64,000 nucleotides of DNA from Chaetoderma sp. LZ-2023a. Taxonomy: Eukaryota > Mollusca > Caudofoveata > Chaetodermatida > Chaetodermatidae. Made by a program: the position numbers and the translations under genes. This document shows positions 22,094 through 33,965 of the stretch, in pieces; the first letter of the stretch is position 1, and the number at the start of each line of letters is the position of its first letter. The stretch is from contig CM067366.1 of the NCBI GenBank assembly GCA_034401795.1, positions 69,246,014 through 69,310,013 on the forward strand, read 5' to 3'. The notes under the pieces are model-generated. The model searched no databases. It saw only the letters and a list, made by a program, of their open reading frames with translations, and was not told the origin of the DNA.

Positions 22094-22241
22094 AAGAAAA
22101 TGTCCATTTGCAGACCAAGAGAAGACTATTTTTGAAAATTTACCATTGGAAGGAATAACTGGTTTGGTTATTGAGCCAGTCGGCATTCGAGATGCTAAAT
22201 TTTCAAAAATAGTTTCTCTTGGTCTGCAAATGGACATTTTT
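22094..22241. repeat. Hairpin repeat copy 3
   Basis: The best outer stem of the four: AATGTCCATTTGCAGACCAA at 22098 is exactly complementary to the bases ending at 22238, followed by GAGAA and TTTTTGAAAATTTA arms with few mismatches. Confidence 0.8.
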
Positions 22242-22761
22242 TCAACGCTATTTATTTGTCAATGACTAAAACAACACATATGTGCTGTCTATCATGTCTA
22301 TGACCGTGGTGATGTGTTGAAATTAGGTGTTTGTGCATAATACAAATTTACATGCTCCTGATATGCATTCACAGTTGACGGTGAAATGATTTTCTATTCA
22401 AGCTCAGGCGGTTTCTATTGGAAATTCTTGCTCCCACAGCTGAATTAATATATTATTATGCTAAAATAAAATATGTTTACCGGAATTATGAACTGACCAG
22501 GTGCTTTTAAAAGTGAAAAGTCAGAAACCTCGTTTGCAATAAATATGTTGGATTGTATTTCAGGTTTTAAGAGAATTAGTAAAGCAAATAATCTTATGTA
22601 TTGTCCGTAACCTTAGTGTAACTTGCATACATGCATGTGCAATTCTCTGCCGAGATAACATTCTTGTATCAATGAAAACCATCCATCAAACAGCCAACAA
22701 AGAATTTGTAAGAGAGTCAATAATGCTAGACACAAGTATGGGATATTGGGATCATTTCATA

Positions 22762-22800
22762 ACAAGAGGCCCTAGGGGCCTGTATCACTCATTGGAACAT
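22762..22800 (-). repeat. GGCC-ended repeat terminus, minus strand
   Basis: AACAAGAGGCCCTAGGGGCC followed by TGTATCACTCATTGG is the reversed end of the family. The body is not clearly visible beyond it. 22242-22761 holds nothing recognised. Confidence 0.5.
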
Positions 22801-22857
22801 ACATGTAGGCATTTCAACTTGAAAGGTCATCGTCTAGAACACTAAGGTTGTGGCCAG

Positions 22858-23046
22858 AATGACCCTTTCCAGTTTTAGCTATACCCCGCCCATCTCTATC
22901 TAAGCTCCTCCCACACCTCGTCAGTGTTGAGATCGATCGATCTCTGAACTCCCTGACTATCAAGTTCCAGAAAACTACAGTTAAGCTGTTAAACATTTTG
23001 AGATTAATTTGACTGGTCGCTGTTTAGACATAAAATTCATACAACC
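22858..23046 (+). repeat. Dispersed repeat copy (TCTAAGCTCCTCCCAC family)
   Basis: The phrases CCCATCTCTATCTAAGCTCC, GTGTTGAGATCGATCGATC and TTTTGAGATTAATTTGACTG recur in order at 24934-25085 and 25252-25425, and the tail alone at 20797-20862. All copies are on the same strand. It could be a SINE or MITE; no Pol III boxes or terminal repeats were identified. Confidence 0.55.
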
Positions 23047-23475
23047 GGTCGGACTATTAAGTGTTAAAGACACGCTATATCGAGTCATTCATGACGTCAT
23101 GAGTATGATGTCATCCTACAGGTCACGTAGTTGGTTATGACGTCATATGATGGATGGATGAACTTGCAACAAGAACAATGCGTCCTATTCAATTGGTTTA
23201 AAATCAGTCCAGTGATTGTCGAGAAGATATTTTTAATTTGCTTTACTATGAGAGTTCTGCATGGGGAAAAAGTCCAAGATGGTTCCCAACCTGTTTATTC
23301 GACAGTTTTGAAAGTGAGAAATTTGAAATCACCATACCAGAAGATATTCTGACTGGCACCCTGTCCTATGTGGCCTTGTGGATAAGCGGACCAGTCTACT
23401 GACCATGTGCTGTAGTACTGAATAAATCTCAGTGGCGCAACCCTTTGATTGTCAATCCAACCGCAAACGACTTTT

Positions 23476-23619
23476 GCAGTGGTCTTGAGAAATGTCCATA
23501 TATATGCCTGCAAAGAGAAATCTATTTTTGAAAATTCATCACTGGAATGACTGGCTCGGTAACCGAGCCAGTTATTCCAGTTGTAAATTTAAAAAACAGG
23601 CTCTTGGCCCTCAAGACCA
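23476..23619. repeat. Hairpin repeat copy 4
   Basis: The inner stem is very clear: GGAATGACTGGCTCGG, then TAA, then CCGAGCCAGTTATTCC. The outer arms (GGTCTTGAGAAATGTCC; GGCCCTCAAGACC) are eroded. The preceding GCAGTGGTCTTG also precedes copy 1. Confidence 0.75.
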
Positions 23620-24933
23620 GACCAACAACAGACAGTCCAGCTGTCCAGGGGGGCAGGAGAAGCTGTATATTGAAATCCACGCAGAACATACCCTAAAATT
23701 ATGTCCCAAATCTGAAATTGTTCAGATTTCTGACAAAGCCGTCTATCACAACTATGATGTGTTGCAGTTGTTTCTAATAAGAAATAACAACGCAGTATAA
23801 TGGTGACATAGGCACCTTGGTCAGAAATGGTAGACCAACTTATACTAATTACAAGTTGAAACTACTGTGAGTTGAAGCAAAAAGTTTGAGAGAATTCTAG
23901 CAAAAATTGTGAGAGACTTCTGAAGAGTAGGAAAATAGGACTAACAGACTAATATGTAAAAAAACCTAGGTCCACGGTGAGCCCTGAATAAGTCAATGTT
24001 GTACTGCCAAAGGCTTGGAGAGTTGGAGACTATTTAAAATGTAGAATTTTTTGCACACGTCTGGTGGCTTCATAATGTGATTGGGGAATGTATTTGGAAC
24101 CATCAAATCTGAGTATAAGATGTACATTTTACATGTACGTTAACGCAAGATATCAAATGTCATGGAGAATAATGTTTTATGCTTTCCTATGTCCTATATA
24201 CTAGAATCATGTGCAATATATGTACATGAATGTGTTTTTGTTAGGTCACCTGAGTGAGCTTACATGTATAGTATGGCTTATGTCTATCAATTTTTGCTGT
24301 AAAACATGTCCCCCTCACGGTTGGTGTATTTTGGTTGGAAGGAGCCTATGGTTGCAGGCTTCTGAAAACCTCTACAAAACTTTAATCAATTTTTACGATA
24401 GCCATCTTTTTGCCCGATGCCCAAGGCATTTCAAAACTTTCAATATGTCAGTTGTGACACCGCTTGGGCTACCCTGGGCCTGGTGCTTTCTTGGGCCTGA
24501 GTTTTCTATGCATTCAACCGTTGAATGTGTCGGCTCTTTCTCCGTGCCCTTATGAGAAGGCTGAGACACACATCTTCCTCCATCATGTAACTCACTCAAC
24601 AGAACTTCTGCAGCAAGAATATTGCATTACCTACACATGACATAAACAAGTGTGGCTGCATTGTTTGCTAAACTCATTTGTGAATGATGGAAACCGATTG
24701 TTTGCAATGCTATAAGTGGATTTAGTCTACTAGATTATGGGCAAATCTAAATAGATGGTGGCCATTTTGGATAATGATGGCCATGGCAACAACGGGTAAA
24801 ATCTATGCTCGCCCTATATGGCTAAATATCTTTCTTATGACAGACCCTAGGTGTGTGAGAAATTTGATGCTTTTATCCCAAAATACAATCCATTCACAGA
24901 GCCGCTGCACTATAATAGAGGGATTTATTTCTA
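23620..24933. other. Intergenic DNA without a supported gene
   Basis: Open frames up to 114 codons (24211-24555) have no recognisable motif. 24240-24275 and 24730-24780 contain phrases (GTCACCTGAGTGAGCTTAC; GGTGGCCATTTTGG) typical of the dispersed repeats in this window, so the stretch is probably old repeat DNA. Confidence 0.4.
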
Positions 24934-25085
24934 GCTATTCCCCACCCATTTCTAGCTAAGCTCCTCCCACTTTGCGAGTGTTGGAATCAATTTATATACT
25001 GTGAATCCTGAATTCCCAGAATCCCAATACTGGTAAGCCGTTAAATATTTTGAAAGTAATTTGACTTTGTGCTGACTGTTAGACA
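24934..25085 (+). repeat. Dispersed repeat copy (TCTAAGCTCCTCCCAC family)
   Basis: CCCATTTCTAGCTAAGCTCC, then GTGTTGGAATCAATT, then TATTTTGAAAGTAATTTGAC, in the order seen at 22858. Confidence 0.55.
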
Positions 25086-25251
25086 GCAACACGCTAGCAG
25101 CTCTCTGTCAAATTAGCTATGGCAGCAGTAGGCTACAGTCAAATTGTTTTCAAAATATTCAACAAATGTCCTGTCTACTAGTAGTTGTCTTGAAACTGAC
25201 ACTGAATTATCAAGGGTTAAAACACAGATGAGCTACAACAATGGAGTAATC

Positions 25252-25425
25252 CAGTTTTAGGCATACCATGTCCATCTCTAGCTAAGCTTCACTCACGCTT
25301 TGTCCGTGTTGGGATCAATCGATCCCTGCACTCAATTTTCAGAAAACTACACATACACAGGTAAGCTGTTGAATGTTTTGAAACTAATTTGACAGGGTAC
25401 TCTTGCTGCCTATATTAAATAGTAG
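25252..25425 (+). repeat. Dispersed repeat copy (TCTAAGCTCCTCCCAC family)
   Basis: GTCCATCTCTAGCTAAGCTT, then GTGTTGGGATCAATCGATCC, then TTTTGAAACTAATTTGACAG. Positions 25426-25780 hold nothing recognised. Confidence 0.55.
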
Positions 25426-25780
25426 ACATACAATTCGAAAATATAAATTTATATGTTAAGTATTTTAATCACAATTTTCTAATTCAGAATTTAGTGTAAT
25501 CTCTGCTTTCTAAAATGTAATTAATACGTGATAATAAAGATTTATGTGGGATGAAAAGACAGCCAGAAGGGATGTAAAGGAGGACGTACATTTTAAAAAA
25601 GTCCTTGAAAATTTTGTTGACCGTGAAAATCCTCGAAAAGACCTTGAATTCAATTTTCAAAAACCTGTAGAAACCCTGAGTTGATTATGACATCATATGA
25701 TTGACTGAGAAACTGGTTTACTCGATTGGAGTCTGAATGAATGATGTCGTTTAACCGTAGGTTGTTAAAATTCTCATGTC

Positions 25781-26190
25781 CCATTAAATATAGACCCTTT
25801 TGCCTGAGATGCCAGCTGATTTCTGTTGAATTTACCCAGCATATGCAATGCTATCCCATATGCAATTTCCTGAATCCATAATCGTTGTAACTATTTGGCG
25901 CCATATTCCTGTAGTCTGTTGTCTGTATAGGCCAGTATCTCTCAAACAAAACCAACCTTACTGCACATGCAAATAGTCATTTCTCCTCCAGCTCTGGAAT
26001 TGTTTGCACGTGCAAGCGGGTTGGTTTTGTTTGAGAAATCCTGGCTTGTGGAGACAATAGACTAAACGAATATGGCGTCGAATAGTTACAACGATTATGA
26101 AGTCCGGGCATTGCATGCTGGGTAGAATTGCATGCTGGGTAAATTGAAAAGGCATCTCATATCTCGGGCAAAAGTGTCTATGTTTAATGG
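25781..26190. mobile_element. Foldback element with arms of about 190 bp
   Basis: The left arm starts CCATTAAATATAGACCCTTT and the right arm ends AAAGTGTCTATGTTTAATGG. Further matches are GAGATGCC/GGCATCTC, TTTACCCAGCAT/ATGCTGGGTAAA, TCGTTGTAACTATT/AATAGTTACAACGA and CAAACAAAACCAACC/GGTTGGTTTTGTTTG. The arms meet around a short CTCCAGCTCTGGA centre. No gene is present. It is a foldback or MITE-like element; target duplications were not resolved. Confidence 0.8.
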
Positions 26191-26529
26191 CACACGAAAG
26201 CTTTAAGTATGGTACGTTTTACACAGAATAATATTATATGATTAGATATTCCTGCTAAACTATAGACCAAGTCGTACTGGGTTTTTTCTCAGAGGTTTAG
26301 CCCAATAAGGTGTATTGGAAGCAAAGTCTATTTCAGAGAAAAGTAGGTATTTGCAGTGTTACTACCAGTAAGGCCTTAAAGTCGTGGTAACGGACGTACA
26401 TCAATTGAGCCTAAGAACGAGACCTAGTAGTATACATCTTATCAAAAGTGAATTCTCATTAAAAAGCCTACTTTGTTTTACTTATCTTATTAGTCCCCTA
26501 CCGGTAAAACCGGGGTTGTGGTAGTGGGG

Positions 26530-27570
26530 GGGGGGTGTGAGGGGGGACTATAGGTTTGCACTCCGTCTGTCGCTGTTGGTTTTCTGCACTCTTTTTTGCA
26601 GTCCTTCAAGGTATTCAACTGAGAATTGGTATAATCTTTGTTATGAGAAGTTACAGACCAAGTTCGAGTTTCAGGCGCATGCGTCAATTTTTGATGGAGT
26701 TATGCCCCCTTTCGACTTAAGAAATCGCACTCCTTCAAGATATTTAAGCAAAAATCGGTGCATCGCTTTAGTATAAGGAGTTACTGAGCAAGTTCGAGTT
26801 CCTGACATTTTTGTCAATTTTTCATGGAGTTATGGGCCCCCTTTCGACATGAAATATGAAAAGTCTCAAGATATTATACGGGGAATTGCTACATTGCTTT
26901 GTTATGAGAAGTTACAGACCAAGTTAGAGTTTCAGGCGTATACGTCAAATTTTGATGGTGTTATGCCCCCCCCCCTCCCCATACGACTTAAGAAATACGA
27001 AAAATATTAGCTTTCCGCACTTTTTTCCCAGTCTTTCAAGATATTATACAGAGAATTGCTACATTGCTTTGTTATGAGAAGTTACAGACCAAGTTCGAGT
27101 TTCAGGCGTATGGGTCAATTTTTTATGGAGTTATGCGCCCTTTCCTGTTATGAAATACGAAAAATATTAGCTTTCCGCACTTTTTTCCCGCAGTCTTTCA
27201 AGATATTATACTGAGAATTGCTACATTGCTTTGTTATGAGAAGTTACAGACCAAGTTCGAGTTTCAGGCGTATGGGTCAATCTTTTATGGAGTTATGCGC
27301 CCTTTCCTGTTATGAAATACGAAAAATATTAGTTTTCCGCTCTGTTGTTCACTGTCTCAAGATATTCAACTGAGAATTGGTACATTACTTTATTATGGGA
27401 AATTACAGACCAAGTTGGCGTTTCAGGCGTTTTCGACGTATGAAATACAAACATATCAGCTTTCAAGACTTTTTCCTTCTCCTTCACCATATATAACTGA
27501 GACTTGGTTTATTGCTATGTTATGAGACGTTACAGATCAAGTTCGAGTTTCAGCTGCTTTTGACAATTTT
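26530..27570. repeat. Degenerate tandem repeat, unit about 130-165 bp
   Basis: GTTATGAGAAGTTACAGACC followed by AAGTTCGAGTTTCAGGCG recurs near 26640, 26900, 27070, 27235, 27390 and 27520, with GGAGTTATG(C/G)CCC between. The best-conserved spacing (27061 to 27223) is 162 bases. Short frames inside are artefacts. 26191-26529 contains one GGTAACGGACGTACAT motif (26386). Confidence 0.7.
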
Positions 27571-28490
27571 TAATGACATTTTTTACTCAACCTCTAAAGA
27601 TTTATATCACCAGGTAGGGGACATGTATTGCAAAGCAATACTTACAGAATGCTTGTTGATAGATAACTCATCTAATGATGTGGTATATTTTCATCATTAA
27701 GAAAAGAAATTGGTGGCTTGTGGTCTTTTCTTGTTGGTAACGGATGCGCATTTTATTCTGGAAACGACTACATTTTTGCGATTTCAATGCCTATTAATTT
27801 GAAAACAAGATAGGTTTCAATCTTACAAGCTAAGTTTTTCTTGTATTATTTCTACAATATCTTTTATATCAGAACTTTTACTGTAAATCATACATAAATG
27901 AAGTTCAATAGTTATTGAGAACTGTGTAAACTCACAAATTAACTAGACAACGCTAATTATAAATGAAAACAAACACATCTGGAAAAGTTCACAAATCAAC
28001 AGTTGGTAACCATTTGGAAATTACTGAATAACCAGACCCACATTACCAGTAATATTGGGAATATTGGGTATCAGATTGTTCATGAAGTCCAATATCTGGA
28101 AATGTTATTCTTCGCAAACTATGACTAGCTAAGACACAGAAAGATGAGAAACAATCGTGTTCCTTCCTAACTTATCAGGTACTAGGCCAACTCCACAAAT
28201 GGTCTCCATGGATGGTTACTTCCACCTAATTTCCCCTACTGTTGCAATCTCTGGAAATACTGAGTTCATATCTTACAATAACCAAGAGTTCTGTCACTAT
28301 TTCATTTGGTCAACAGAAATTTTGCCTGGAAATTGTCAATATGGCAACAGGACAATCTCAGTTTCACATTCATCACGATTAGCCAAGATGTGGTTAATGT
28401 GCATGATGATGACAAGTTTGCAGTTTAAGTTTTTTGGCTGGGTATTATGTAATGGCGCTGTCCGTCCGGGCGAGCGGGCAGTTGGACAGG
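27571..28490. other. Intergenic DNA, one unassigned 119-codon frame
   Basis: The frame 28157-28516 has no recognisable domain, and its end runs into the following tandem repeat. I do not call it a gene. The rest is AT-rich. Confidence 0.35.
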
Positions 28491-29440
28491 CGTGCGGCAG
28501 AGTGGTTTCCGGGTGATAACTCTGTTACTGTTTATCGGAATGCTTTGAAGCTTAATAGAGTGGTTGAACTAGGTATGGGGAAGAAATCTATCGAAATCAA
28601 TGATGATCCGAAATCCAAGATGGCCGCCAGCCACCGGTGGCCATCCTGAAAATTGGTTTCCGAATGGTAACTCCGTTACCGTTTGTCGAATCGCATTGAA
28701 ACTTCATAGGGTGGTTGTACTAGGTCTGGAGAAGAAACCTATCGAAATCGACGATGATCCGAAATTCAAGATGGCTGCCAGCCACCGGTGTCCATCTTGA
28801 AAATTGGTTTCCGGATGATAACTCCGTTACCATTTATCGGATCGCTTTGAAACTTCATGAAGTAGTTAGACTAGGTCTGGGGAAGAAACCTATCGAAATT
28901 GACAATGATGCAAAATCCAAGATGTCGCCAGCCACCGGTGGCCATCTTGAAAATTGGTTTCCGGATGATAACTTTGTTACCGTTTATTACATCGCTTTGA
29001 AACTTCATCGAGTGGTTGGACTAGGTCTGCGGAAGAAGCCTATCGAAATCGACAATGATCCAAAATTCAAGATAGCTGCCAGCCACCGGTGGCCATCTTG
29101 CAAATTGGTTTCTGGAGGATAACTCTGTTACCGTTTATCGGATCGCTTTGAAACTTCAAAGAGTGGTTGGACTAGGTCTGAGGAAGAAGCTTATCGAAAT
29201 CGACACTAATCCTAAATCCAAGATGGCCGCCATCTTAAAAGTTGATATCTGGATATCTCCGTTACCATTTATCGGATCACTTCCTAGGGTCGTTGGAATA
29301 TGTCTGGTGAAGAAACCTATCAAAATTTACGATAATCCGTAATCCAATATGGCCACCAGCGGCAGCCATCTTGAAAATTGGTTTCTGGATGATATCTCCT
29401 TGACCGTTTAGTGGATCGCTTTGACACTTAATAAGGATTA
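28491..29440. repeat. Tandem repeat, unit about 151 bp
   Basis: Units start near 28491, 28647, 28798, 28949, 29098, 29238 and 29372 with AAAATTGGTTTCCGGATGAT. They contain CTATCGAAATCGAC and end AAGATGGCCGCC...GGTGGCCATCTTG, the last part itself an inverted repeat. The unit length is not a multiple of three, so the similar open frames in successive units do not form a protein. Confidence 0.75.
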
Positions 29441-30214
29441 CTGGTCTGAGGACGAAATAAATATTTTCTGATAGGTGTCATTTATTAGTTTGTCCTCAGT
29501 GCGGGGTATTATGCGCCGTTTGCAGACCTCTTGTTGCTATTAAAACGATCACATAATGAAGCTTTTGTGATCCTGGTACAGTTTGTAACGATTCTCACCT
29601 GTTTTCGAACATTAGTAGTTTGTCACTGGCGTATGTAGCCTGTCTGTATTGAACTACTTTGTTAGGATTCACCCTAATAGCTAACTAAGTAACTGTACAA
29701 CATCCTGAGGCGTTTTGATAATTTTCCCTGCCACAATATGGTGCCAGACACCCTTTAAGTGATACACCAGATACCACCAGGACACATTCCCAAAGAAGTG
29801 CCATTTAATTTTTACTCATAAGATTTTTAGCCATGTTTAAGTTTGGACAATAAGAACTTTTGCTGAAATTATTTCGGGATGAGGGGACATCAGACAGTGT
29901 CAGAGAAGAAGTTGATTTCTATCACAGAACGCCAACTATATGTGGTTTATAAGTATTTAAGGATGCACTCGTTATAACGTGTACATGTGCGCAGCATCTT
30001 TTCCGTGATCTAAGTCATCTGAGATGATTGTCATACATTTGCTTTAAGTGAGCTTAAATATCCATATTAACTTACCTCTTATAAGTAACACCGAAATACG
30101 TAGTTTGAAATTCGACGGGAGCAGGCATTATAGGGTAAATATTAGATGCTGCAGATTAAGCAGTGGGTGGCAGGTCTAATGCGCGCGTGCGTATACATAA
30201 ATAGGATGCAGGCC
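29441..30214. other. AT-rich intergenic DNA
   Basis: Nothing recognised beyond a GCGCGCGTGCGTA stretch near 30180. Confidence 0.4.
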
Positions 30215-31135
30215 TACATATAAACTGAATAGCGAATTACGTTCTACCAATAAGATTCAAGTCGAATTACGGTCTGGACTGTAATTCAAACTGAATAAAA
30301 TTCTAGAAGGATGGCGGGCATGTGTATATAGATTGTGCAGGCCGATCTATAGACTGAATAACGAATTATGTTCTAGCAGTAAGATACAATCCGAATTACG
30401 GTCTGGACTGTGATTCAAATTGAATAACGGTCTAGAAGGAAATTCAATCTTCATCTGAATTACGGTCTGGATTGTGATTCAAACTGAATTATGTTCTATC
30501 ATGTGACGTCATCCGAATTATGATCTGGACTGTGATTCAAACTGGATTATGTTCTAACGTGATGTCATCCGAATTACGGTCTGGACTGTGATTCAACACT
30601 TAATTATGTTCTTGCATGGGATGCCATCCAAATTACAGTTTGGACTGCGATTCAAACTGAATTATGTTCTACCATGTGATGTCATCCGAATTACGGTTTG
30701 GAAAGGTATTCAAACTGAATTATGTTCATGCAAGTGATGTCATCCGAATTGCAGTCTGGACCGTGATTCAAACTGAATTATGTTTTTGCATGTGATGTCA
30801 TCCGTCTTACGGTCGGGACCGTGATTCAAACTGAATTATGTTCTAACATGTGATGTCATCCGAATTACGGTCTGGACTGTGATTCAAACTGAATTATGTT
30901 CTAACATGTGATGTCATCCGAATTACTGTCTGGACCATGATTCAAACTCAATTATGTTCTAACATGTGATGTCATCCGAATTATGGTCTGGACTGTGATT
31001 GAAATCTTAATTATGTTCATGCATGTGATGTCATCTGAATTACGGTCTGGACCGTGATTCAAACTGGATTATGTTCTAACATGTGATGTCATGCGAATTA
31101 CGGTCTGGTCTGTGATTCAAAACTGAATTGTTTTC
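30215..31135 (+). repeat. 58-bp satellite array, forward orientation
   Basis: About fifteen copies of a 58-bp unit. Its parts are TTATGTTCTAACATGTGATG, TCATCCGAATTACGG and TCTGGACTGTGATTC. The early units (30215-30480) are more diverged. The same satellite lies in the opposite orientation at 39935-41170. GAATTACGGTC...GACTGTGATTC and CATGTGATGTCATC give each unit internal dyads. Confidence 0.85.
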
Positions 31136-31520
31136 ATCAAAGTATTCAACAGCTTACTTGTAGTTGTTCAATGAATTAATCGGGTAATCAGTCTACATGT
31201 CTCAGTCAATCAATCCATCAATCGATCACCCAGTTGTTGAAATCAATCATCCAATCTTTCAGTTACTTCTTCAAGAAAACATGAAATTGGATGTTTGATC
31301 GCTTGATTGACTGATCAGTGGTCATATTGATTAACCAACCGACGCTAAACAGCGTTAATCAATCAAACCTAATTACTCAGTCAATCATAATCCATGCTAA
31401 TCGAGCGATCGATTAGTCAGTAAATTTATACATCAGTTCAGTGTCCACTCAAATGAACAGTTACATAGCTGATCAGGTAAACGATCCATTATTTGATCAG
31501 TCAATCAGTCAGTCATCAGT
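31136..31520. repeat. TCAATCAAT-rich sequence
   Basis: Repeated TCAATCAATC, GATCGATC and TGATCAG motifs continue on both sides of the MITE (also 32085-32225), so the MITE inserted into this simple-sequence block. Confidence 0.6.
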
Positions 31521-32045
31521 GTCAAGTTCGACTCGCTAACTATGGTCAGTTTGCTGGTTTACTGATCATGCGCAGTTGTTATGCCCAGTCGAACTTGATT
31601 TTAGTTGACAGTTCGCTGGTACCCGGTTCCCTATTCAATTACTATTGCAGAAAATTTGGAGCCGGGTACCAGTCTCCATTAATCCTTTCTGTCGTCTGTT
31701 TTGATGACCTACGAAAATGGGTTATTTTTGTCCGCTAAGACATCAAAAAGCGTCCATATGGCATAAAGTGGGAGGGAATATGGGCTTGGGAACATTGACA
31801 TACATTGGGAAAGCATAATTTCATCAAACCTAAGTTATTTAGTGAAATATTTACACATTTATATGCATTTGTTCGTGGCAAGCGATCGGTGTCCGCCATT
31901 TTGAAATTTACGCAAATATTGGACTAACCATCTGAACCGAGGTCGGGTGCTCAGTTGACTATAGTTGACTAGCTAGTTAACCATTTGAAGTTTGGCTGGT
32001 ATTCTAGTTAGCTATAGCTAACTATGGTTAGGAGTCGAACTTGAC
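31521..32045. mobile_element. MITE, 525 bp, copy 2
   Basis: The ends GTCAAGTTCGACTC and GAGTCGAACTTGAC are perfect 14-bp inverted repeats. It closely matches 15082-15605 over its full length, with only scattered substitutions. Confidence 0.85.
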
Positions 32046-32259
32046 CCAAGTTGAGTGGTCTCTCAGCCTTTCAAAGCGCTGAACAACCGATAAACTGACC
32101 GATCAATCAATCAATCAATCAATCTATCGATCAATCAGACGATAGATTAGTCAATCAATTATATCAATTATATCAATTAATGAACTATAATCGATTAATC
32201 AATTAAACCTGATCACTCACTCAATCAACCAAAATTATATAACTTATGTATATTGTCAT

Positions 32260-32608
32260 AATTCTTAATTGCTCTAAGAAAAATCGACCAATCAAAATTC
32301 TGAATGTAGTATTTGAAGCCTACAACGACATGATCCTGCCAGCCAAATTTGGTTAAAATCTACCATGCGTTTAAGGGGAAGATGCATTTTGACAATTTTT
32401 GGTAAATCTTAAAATCTAAGACTTGTGCACAAAATGACCAATCAAAATTCTGAATAGAAGGTTTAGAGCCTGTCACTACCAGGACAGGGTCCCTCTAGCC
32501 ATATCTGGTTGAATTCGACCAAACCATTAAGGAGATGCGATTTGGCGGATGGACGACGGACGACCGCCATGACATAAGCTCACGTGACCCTTTGTGCCAG
32601 ATGAGCTG
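32260..32608 (-). repeat. GGCC-ended dispersed repeat, minus-strand partial copy
   Basis: It ends with GACATAAGCTCACGTGACCC then TTTGTGCCAGATGAGCT, the reverse of the 13155 start. The body has two related units each containing GACCAATCAAAATTCTGAAT. Confidence 0.65.
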
Positions 32609-33284
32609 GGAATACTGATTCAATATTATTGTGAATGAAACAGTACGTCATTCATAAAAGAATTTGACATATGACCGACATCAGAATCAGTATGCATAAT
32701 ATGTTCACATATCACGTTAATCGTTACATTTCTCTAACTATTTAGTCAGATCTAGAATAGGCCTATAAGTGACAGTGCCTTGTCCTGATTCTACTGACCC
32801 ACAATCGGATATTTAGGATATAACACAATATTGATGAAGTAGAGCTGGTGACGGCCGTCTCAAATTAGGCACCAAGATATGTAAAAGAAAACATTGTCTT
32901 AAAACAACTTTAATATCTAGATACTACCGGTAACTTAACGCCGTTTTATGAATTACAAATGGCGTGTGATATTGAAGAATGGGGATGGGTGAGTAGGGGT
33001 CTTGGTTTGAAAATTATCATTTTCTATGAGACACACGCGCACACGCAAGCACTCCTACCCAGCCACTCGACCACAAGTGTTAAAAGTACCTGAATCTATC
33101 AAAATTCGGACTAACGAACTGTGATATCGGACTAACGGACCTTCGGAATCTCGAACCTTCAGAATATTGACCCCAAGCAGCATGAAGATTAAGATTTATT
33201 TCGTTTCATTACATCTAGGAATACGATTTAAACCTCTAAACGTATATACTTTTATTTATTTTATTTTCATGCATCTGCTGTAAA
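32609..33284. other. Intergenic DNA
   Basis: No gene or clear repeat seen. Contains an ACACACGCGCACACGC stretch near 33033. Confidence 0.35.
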
Positions 33285-33765
33285 GAATTATGCACCTTTA
33301 ATCCAAGATCTAATTTTAATGAAACTTCGGTGGAATCATCATATCCCGGTCGGCTTCGAGACTTCTAAAGATAATATTAATCTGTACATTTTTTCGGCAG
33401 CCATATTGGATTAGCAAAAAATTTCCTCAAATTCTTATATCCGCTTGGTGGATATTAATCAAATTTGGCTGGTAGGATTCTGATTTTAAAACCATAGGCT
33501 CCAGAACCATTAAAGATTGTGAGTTGTCAGTGTTGTCTACAACGTACCATCTAAACCGCTTCGCAGATTTTAAACAAATTTGAATGGAAGGATCTTATGC
33601 GGTGAGGTCTGAGAACATATATTCAAAATTTTCTTTGTTTATTCTCCGGCCGTCATCTTGAATTTTTAAAGGTTTTCTGGAAATCATATAAAATTATCTC
33701 CTAAACCGCATTATACACTCTTAAACCGCATGACAGATTTTATGCAAATTTAGCTGGTCCGATCA
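33285..33765 (+). repeat. Dispersed repeat shared with 39585-39900
   Basis: CTAATTTTAATGAAACTTCG, GGTGGAATCATC and GACTTCTAAAGATAAT, then GCCATATTGGATTA, occur in the same order and orientation at 39585-39800. The second copy runs up to the reverse satellite array. Its class is unknown. Confidence 0.55.
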
Positions 33766-33965
33766 TATAATGATGATGATGATGATGATTACTGTATTCT
33801 GCGGCTGTAGTAGTAGAAACATCCTACAGCTGCCATCAGTCCTTCTTGGGTTTTGCCCACTGTGTTTTGTCCTCAGCCGAAATTCTTAGCCTCCTCAGGT
33901 CGATTCTTGATTTGAGTGTACTGAGTCCTCCTTTCTCGAAGTCACCTCGTAGCACGCTTAGCAGT
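33766..33965 (-). repeat. LINE-X 3' end, minus strand, with (ATC)n tail
   Basis: Read on the minus strand, the 3' UTR with CTGTAGGATG...CTACTACTACAG is followed by ATCATCATC repeats (33769-33788 on the plus strand as GATGATG). It matches 42465-42640. Only the 3' UTR is present. Confidence 0.65.

Noticed and set aside
28157-28516. 119-codon plus-strand frame as a host exon
   Set aside because: No recognisable domain, its end lies in a tandem repeat, and no convincing splice structure was seen.
28434-29342. A run of similar open frames (LENWFPDDNSVT...IEIDNDP) that looks like a repeat protein
   Set aside because: The frames come from a tandem DNA repeat of about 151 bp, which is not a multiple of three; successive frames are out of phase and ended by stops.
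30215-31135. Satellite array considered as a CRISPR array
   Set aside because: The units are contiguous 58-bp monomers without unique spacers, in an animal genome.
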